A model generated the notes under the pieces. It was not told the origin of the DNA. It did not search any database and saw only the letters and a list, made by a program, of their open reading frames with translations. Below, one piece after another: positions 14,983 through 16,600 of a stretch of DNA of 16,600 nucleotides (position 1 is its first letter; every line of letters begins with the position of its first letter). A program made the translations under genes and the position numbers. This stretch comes from Bacteroidota bacterium (lineage in GTDB: Bacteria > Pseudomonadota > Alphaproteobacteria > Puniceispirillales > Puniceispirillaceae): positions 1 to 16,600 of the forward strand of contig JAACDV010000085.1 of the NCBI GenBank assembly GCA_009936825.1. The letters run 5' to 3'.

Positions 14983-16425
14983 CTATCGCGCCGGGCCTGA
15001 TGAGATATATGCTGTTTTCACACTGGTAAAGAAATCCACCGCATATTGTCCCTGTTCGCGCGGCCCGAATGAGCTGTCACCCCGTCCGCCAAACGGAACA
15101 TGATAATCGGTTCCAGCCGTTGCCAGATTGACCATGACACATCCGGTTTCGGCACGGCGGCGGAAATCGCTAGCGCGTGCCAGTGATGTTGTCATGATGC
15201 CAGCCGTCAGGCCGAACTTGGTGTCGTTCACCAGATGCAGCGCCTCATCATATGATCCGGCGCGGATTATACAGGCAATTGGAGCGAACATCTCTTCGGT
15301 GTTGATGCGCCAGTCATTGCTGGTTCCGGCAATCACTGACGGTGCCATGTAATAGCCATCATGCTCTAGCGTCAGGCGATCACCGCCGCATAGAACCTCG
15401 CCGCCTTCGGTTTTTGCCAGCGCGATGTAATCCAGATTTTCGGCCAACTGACCGTCGCTGACAACTGGTCCGATTTGCGTTCCCTCAGCCAACGCGTGCC
15501 CGACCTTCATCACTTTGGTTGCGGCTACCAGCTTTTCAACGAATTCATCATGCACTGCGTCATGTACGATTAGCCGCGAAGAGGCGGTACATTTCTGGCC
15601 GGTTCCCCCAAACGCGCCATTGGCAGCACAGGCAACAGCCAGATCCATATTGGCGTCATCCATAATTGCCAGCGCGTTCTTTGAACCCATCTCCATCTGC
15701 ATGCGGGTCATGTTTTGGATCGCTCCGGCGGCAATGTTGCGGCCTGTTTCAACCGATCCGGTAAAGGTTATCGCGTCGATATCCGGGCTTTGCACCAGCG
15801 CATCGCCAATACTGCTACCAGCACCCATAACCAGATTGAACAGTCCGGTAGGAAGGCTGGTCTTGGCGATAATCTGGGCAAGAGCAACCGCCGAGGCAGG
15901 CACCAGATTGGCGGGTTTCCAGATAACCGCGTTGCCGAAGGCCAGCGCCGGAGCAATTTTCCAGACGGCAGTTGCGGTCGGAAAATTCCACGGGCTGATT
16001 ACCGCAACAACGCCGACCGGATCACGCCGGACGTCAATTTCGATATCGGGGCGAACCGAATCGGCATTATCACCAATCTGGCGCAGCACCTCGGCAGCAT
16101 AATAGGTGAAAAACTGTCCGGCCCGGTAAACCTCACCACGGCCCTCGGCGCGCGGTTTGCCTTCTTCACGGCTGAGTAATTCGCCAAGTTCATCGGCGCG
16201 CGCCATCAGCTCATTGCCAATTTCCATCAACGCAGTCTGACGCGCCTCAAGTCCGGTTGCCGCCCAGATTTTCTGCGCAGATTTTGCCGCATCCAGCGCG
16301 GTGCCAAGTTGGACTCTGTCTGCCTGTGTATAGATGCCGACAAGGTCGGTGATGTCCGAAGGGCTGCGGTTTTCAATGCTGGAGGGTCCTTCGATCCACT
16401 CACCAGCGATAAAATTTTTGTGCAT
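14983..16425 (-). CDS. NAD(P)-dependent aldehyde dehydrogenase (semialdehyde type, YcbD-like)
   Basis: A 480-aa aldehyde dehydrogenase (PF00171). Landmarks: SPWNFPTATAVWKIAPAL (144-161, Asn147), cofactor Lys170 (WKPAN), ITFTGS (219-224), general-base Glu245 (MEMGSKN), nucleophile Cys279 (GTGQKCTASS), EEMFAP and a C-terminal GPREQGQYAVDFFTSVKTAY. The last segment recalls Bacillus YcbD, an alpha-ketoglutarate-semialdehyde dehydrogenase, so a dicarboxylic semialdehyde substrate such as alpha-ketoglutarate or succinate semialdehyde is a reasonable guess. All catalytic residues are present and the length is normal. ATG at 16425 has GGAG about 10 nt upstream. It is the first gene of the - strand operon, preceded by a repeat-rich leader, and probably performs the last step of the pathway before central metabolism. 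Confidence 0.93.
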   Translation of the reverse strand: MHKNFIAGEWIEGPSSIENRSPSDITDLVGIYTQADRVQLGTALDAAKSAQKIWAATGLEARQTALMEIGNELMARADELGELLSREEGKPRAEGRGEVYRAGQFFTYYAAEVLRQIGDNADSVRPDIEIDVRRDPVGVVAVISPWNFPTATAVWKIAPALAFGNAVIWKPANLVPASAVALAQIIAKTSLPTGLFNLVMGAGSSIGDALVQSPDIDAITFTGSVETGRNIAAGAIQNMTRMQMEMGSKNALAIMDDANMDLAVACAANGAFGGTGQKCTASSRLIVHDAVHDEFVEKLVAATKVMKVGHALAEGTQIGPVVSDGQLAENLDYIALAKTEGGEVLCGGDRLTLEHDGYYMAPSVIAGTSNDWRINTEEMFAPIACIIRAGSYDEALHLVNDTKFGLTAGIMTTSLARASDFRRRAETGCVMVNLATAGTDYHVPFGGRGDSSFGPREQGQYAVDFFTSVKTAYISSGPAR

Positions 16426-16458
16426 CTGGCAGAATCTCCGAATTAGCTAAAGGGTGGT

Positions 16459-16480
16459 GGCGGCCCAAATATCGGCAGCC
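16459..16480 (-). promoter_or_regulatory. Short GC-rich hairpin in the leader of the aldehyde dehydrogenase gene
   Basis: On the - strand GGCTGCC and GGCCGCC can pair over seven positions with one central mismatch around an 8-nt AT-rich loop. No T-run follows, so it is not a clear terminator for an upstream gene. It lies 34 nt before the aldehyde dehydrogenase start and could shape the mRNA leader. Confidence 0.3.
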
Positions 16481-16537
16481 TAATTAACAGCAATCTACCT
16501 AATTAACAGTGATCTACCCAATGACCAGTAATCTAAC
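16480..16537. repeat. Three degenerate 19-20 bp tandem repeats upstream of the - strand operon
   Basis: Units begin at 16480, 16499 and 16518: CTAATTAACAGCAATCTAC, CTAATTAACAGTGATCTAC and CCAATGACCAGTAATCTAAC. The first two differ at 2 of 19 positions; the third is more diverged (15 matches with the second over 19 aligned positions). They lie in the intergenic leader just before the first gene of a nine-gene operon. Repeated sites of about two helical turns suit binding of a regulator in a row (inference). Confidence 0.6.
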
Positions 16538-16553
16538 GGTCACTTTGTAGATC
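16511..16553. repeat. Imperfect inverted repeat, 16-bp arms, upstream of the - strand operon
   Basis: The arm GATCTACCCAATGACC (16511-16526) and the reverse complement of 16538-16553 (GATCTACAAAGTGACC) agree at 13 of 16 positions, with an 11-bp spacer. Seven outer and five inner bases are perfect. It overlaps the tandem repeats on one side and the putative CDS end on the other. It may be an operator or a hairpin ending the upstream transcript. Confidence 0.5.
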
Positions 16554-16600
16554 GTAGCGAACCAGCGCCTTGAACACCGACTTCATGGAAATCGTGCCGA
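16533..16600 (-). CDS. Possible 3' end of an upstream gene (partial, about 21 residues)
   Basis: On the - strand one frame is open from the window edge to TAG at 16533-16535 and reads GTISMKSVFKALVRYDLQSD followed by R. Composition and codon choice look like the genes beside it, but 21 residues are too few to identify a family. If real, the gene is the next one upstream on the same strand, 107 bp from the aldehyde dehydrogenase, and a regulator would be a natural candidate. This remains a weak call. Confidence 0.35.
   Translation of the reverse strand, partial: GTISMKSVFKALVRYDLQSDR

Noticed and set aside
15515..16102. Long + strand open frame (195 aa) opposite the aldehyde dehydrogenase gene
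   Set aside because: It mirrors a complete aldehyde dehydrogenase with all catalytic residues, has low-complexity Ala/Ser/Ile composition and no known motif.
16480..16537. CRISPR-like array from the three tandem units
   Set aside because: The units are directly adjacent without spacers, degenerate and only three in number; no cas gene is present.
1..16600. Alternative genetic code (UGA read as Trp) to explain the interrupted DadA-like gene
   Set aside because: Several genes in the window end at TGA where their families end, and another gene is broken by TAA, which this code would not repair.

Overview
The window looks like a catabolic locus from a proteobacterium, most likely a marine-type alphaproteobacterium. 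That placement is inferred from the gene families (DppABCDF-type importer, divergent M19 dipeptidase, DUF3726-like protein, YcbD-type aldehyde dehydrogenase), the moderately high GC and the tight operons. No rRNA, tRNA, mobile element, phage gene or CRISPR array is visible. No gap between genes exceeds about 170 bp.

Layout. The left half (1-6994) is read on the + strand: the 3' end of a short-chain dehydrogenase/reductase (SDR) gene, a kynurenine-formamidase-like cyclase, and a complete peptide-type ABC importer (binding protein, two permeases, two ATPases). The right half (6967-16425) is read entirely on the - strand. In transcription order it holds an aldehyde dehydrogenase, a divergent M19 'membrane dipeptidase', a 408-codon unrecognised gene broken by an in-frame TAA, a 185-aa unrecognised gene, a DUF3726-like gene, a RidA/YjgF-family imine deaminase, a DadA-like FAD amino-acid dehydrogenase broken by an in-frame TGA, a YtcJ-like amidohydrolase, and a CobW/COG0523 GTPase. 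The two clusters converge and their last genes overlap by 28 bp. A possible CDS end from the next gene upstream lies at the right edge.

How the genes may work together (inference). The importer would take up a peptide-like or amide-containing small molecule. The cyclase, amidohydrolase and dipeptidase-fold protein are three unrelated metal-hydrolase folds suited to amide or ring C-N bonds. The DadA-like flavoenzyme would oxidise the released amine or D-amino acid to an imine, RidA would hydrolyse the imine, and the aldehyde dehydrogenase would oxidise a semialdehyde to an acid for central metabolism. The CobW GTPase, 11 nt behind the amidohydrolase, would supply metal to one of the hydrolases. 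The substrate cannot be read from the sequence.

Most worth a second look are the three-gene block at 11452-13961 (two unrecognised proteins plus DUF3726) beside a dipeptidase-fold protein lacking several metal ligands, an SDR whose Tyr-x3-Lys pair is replaced by His-x3-His, and two single in-frame stop codons in otherwise intact genes of the same operon. The stops mean either a decaying pathway or base-call errors.
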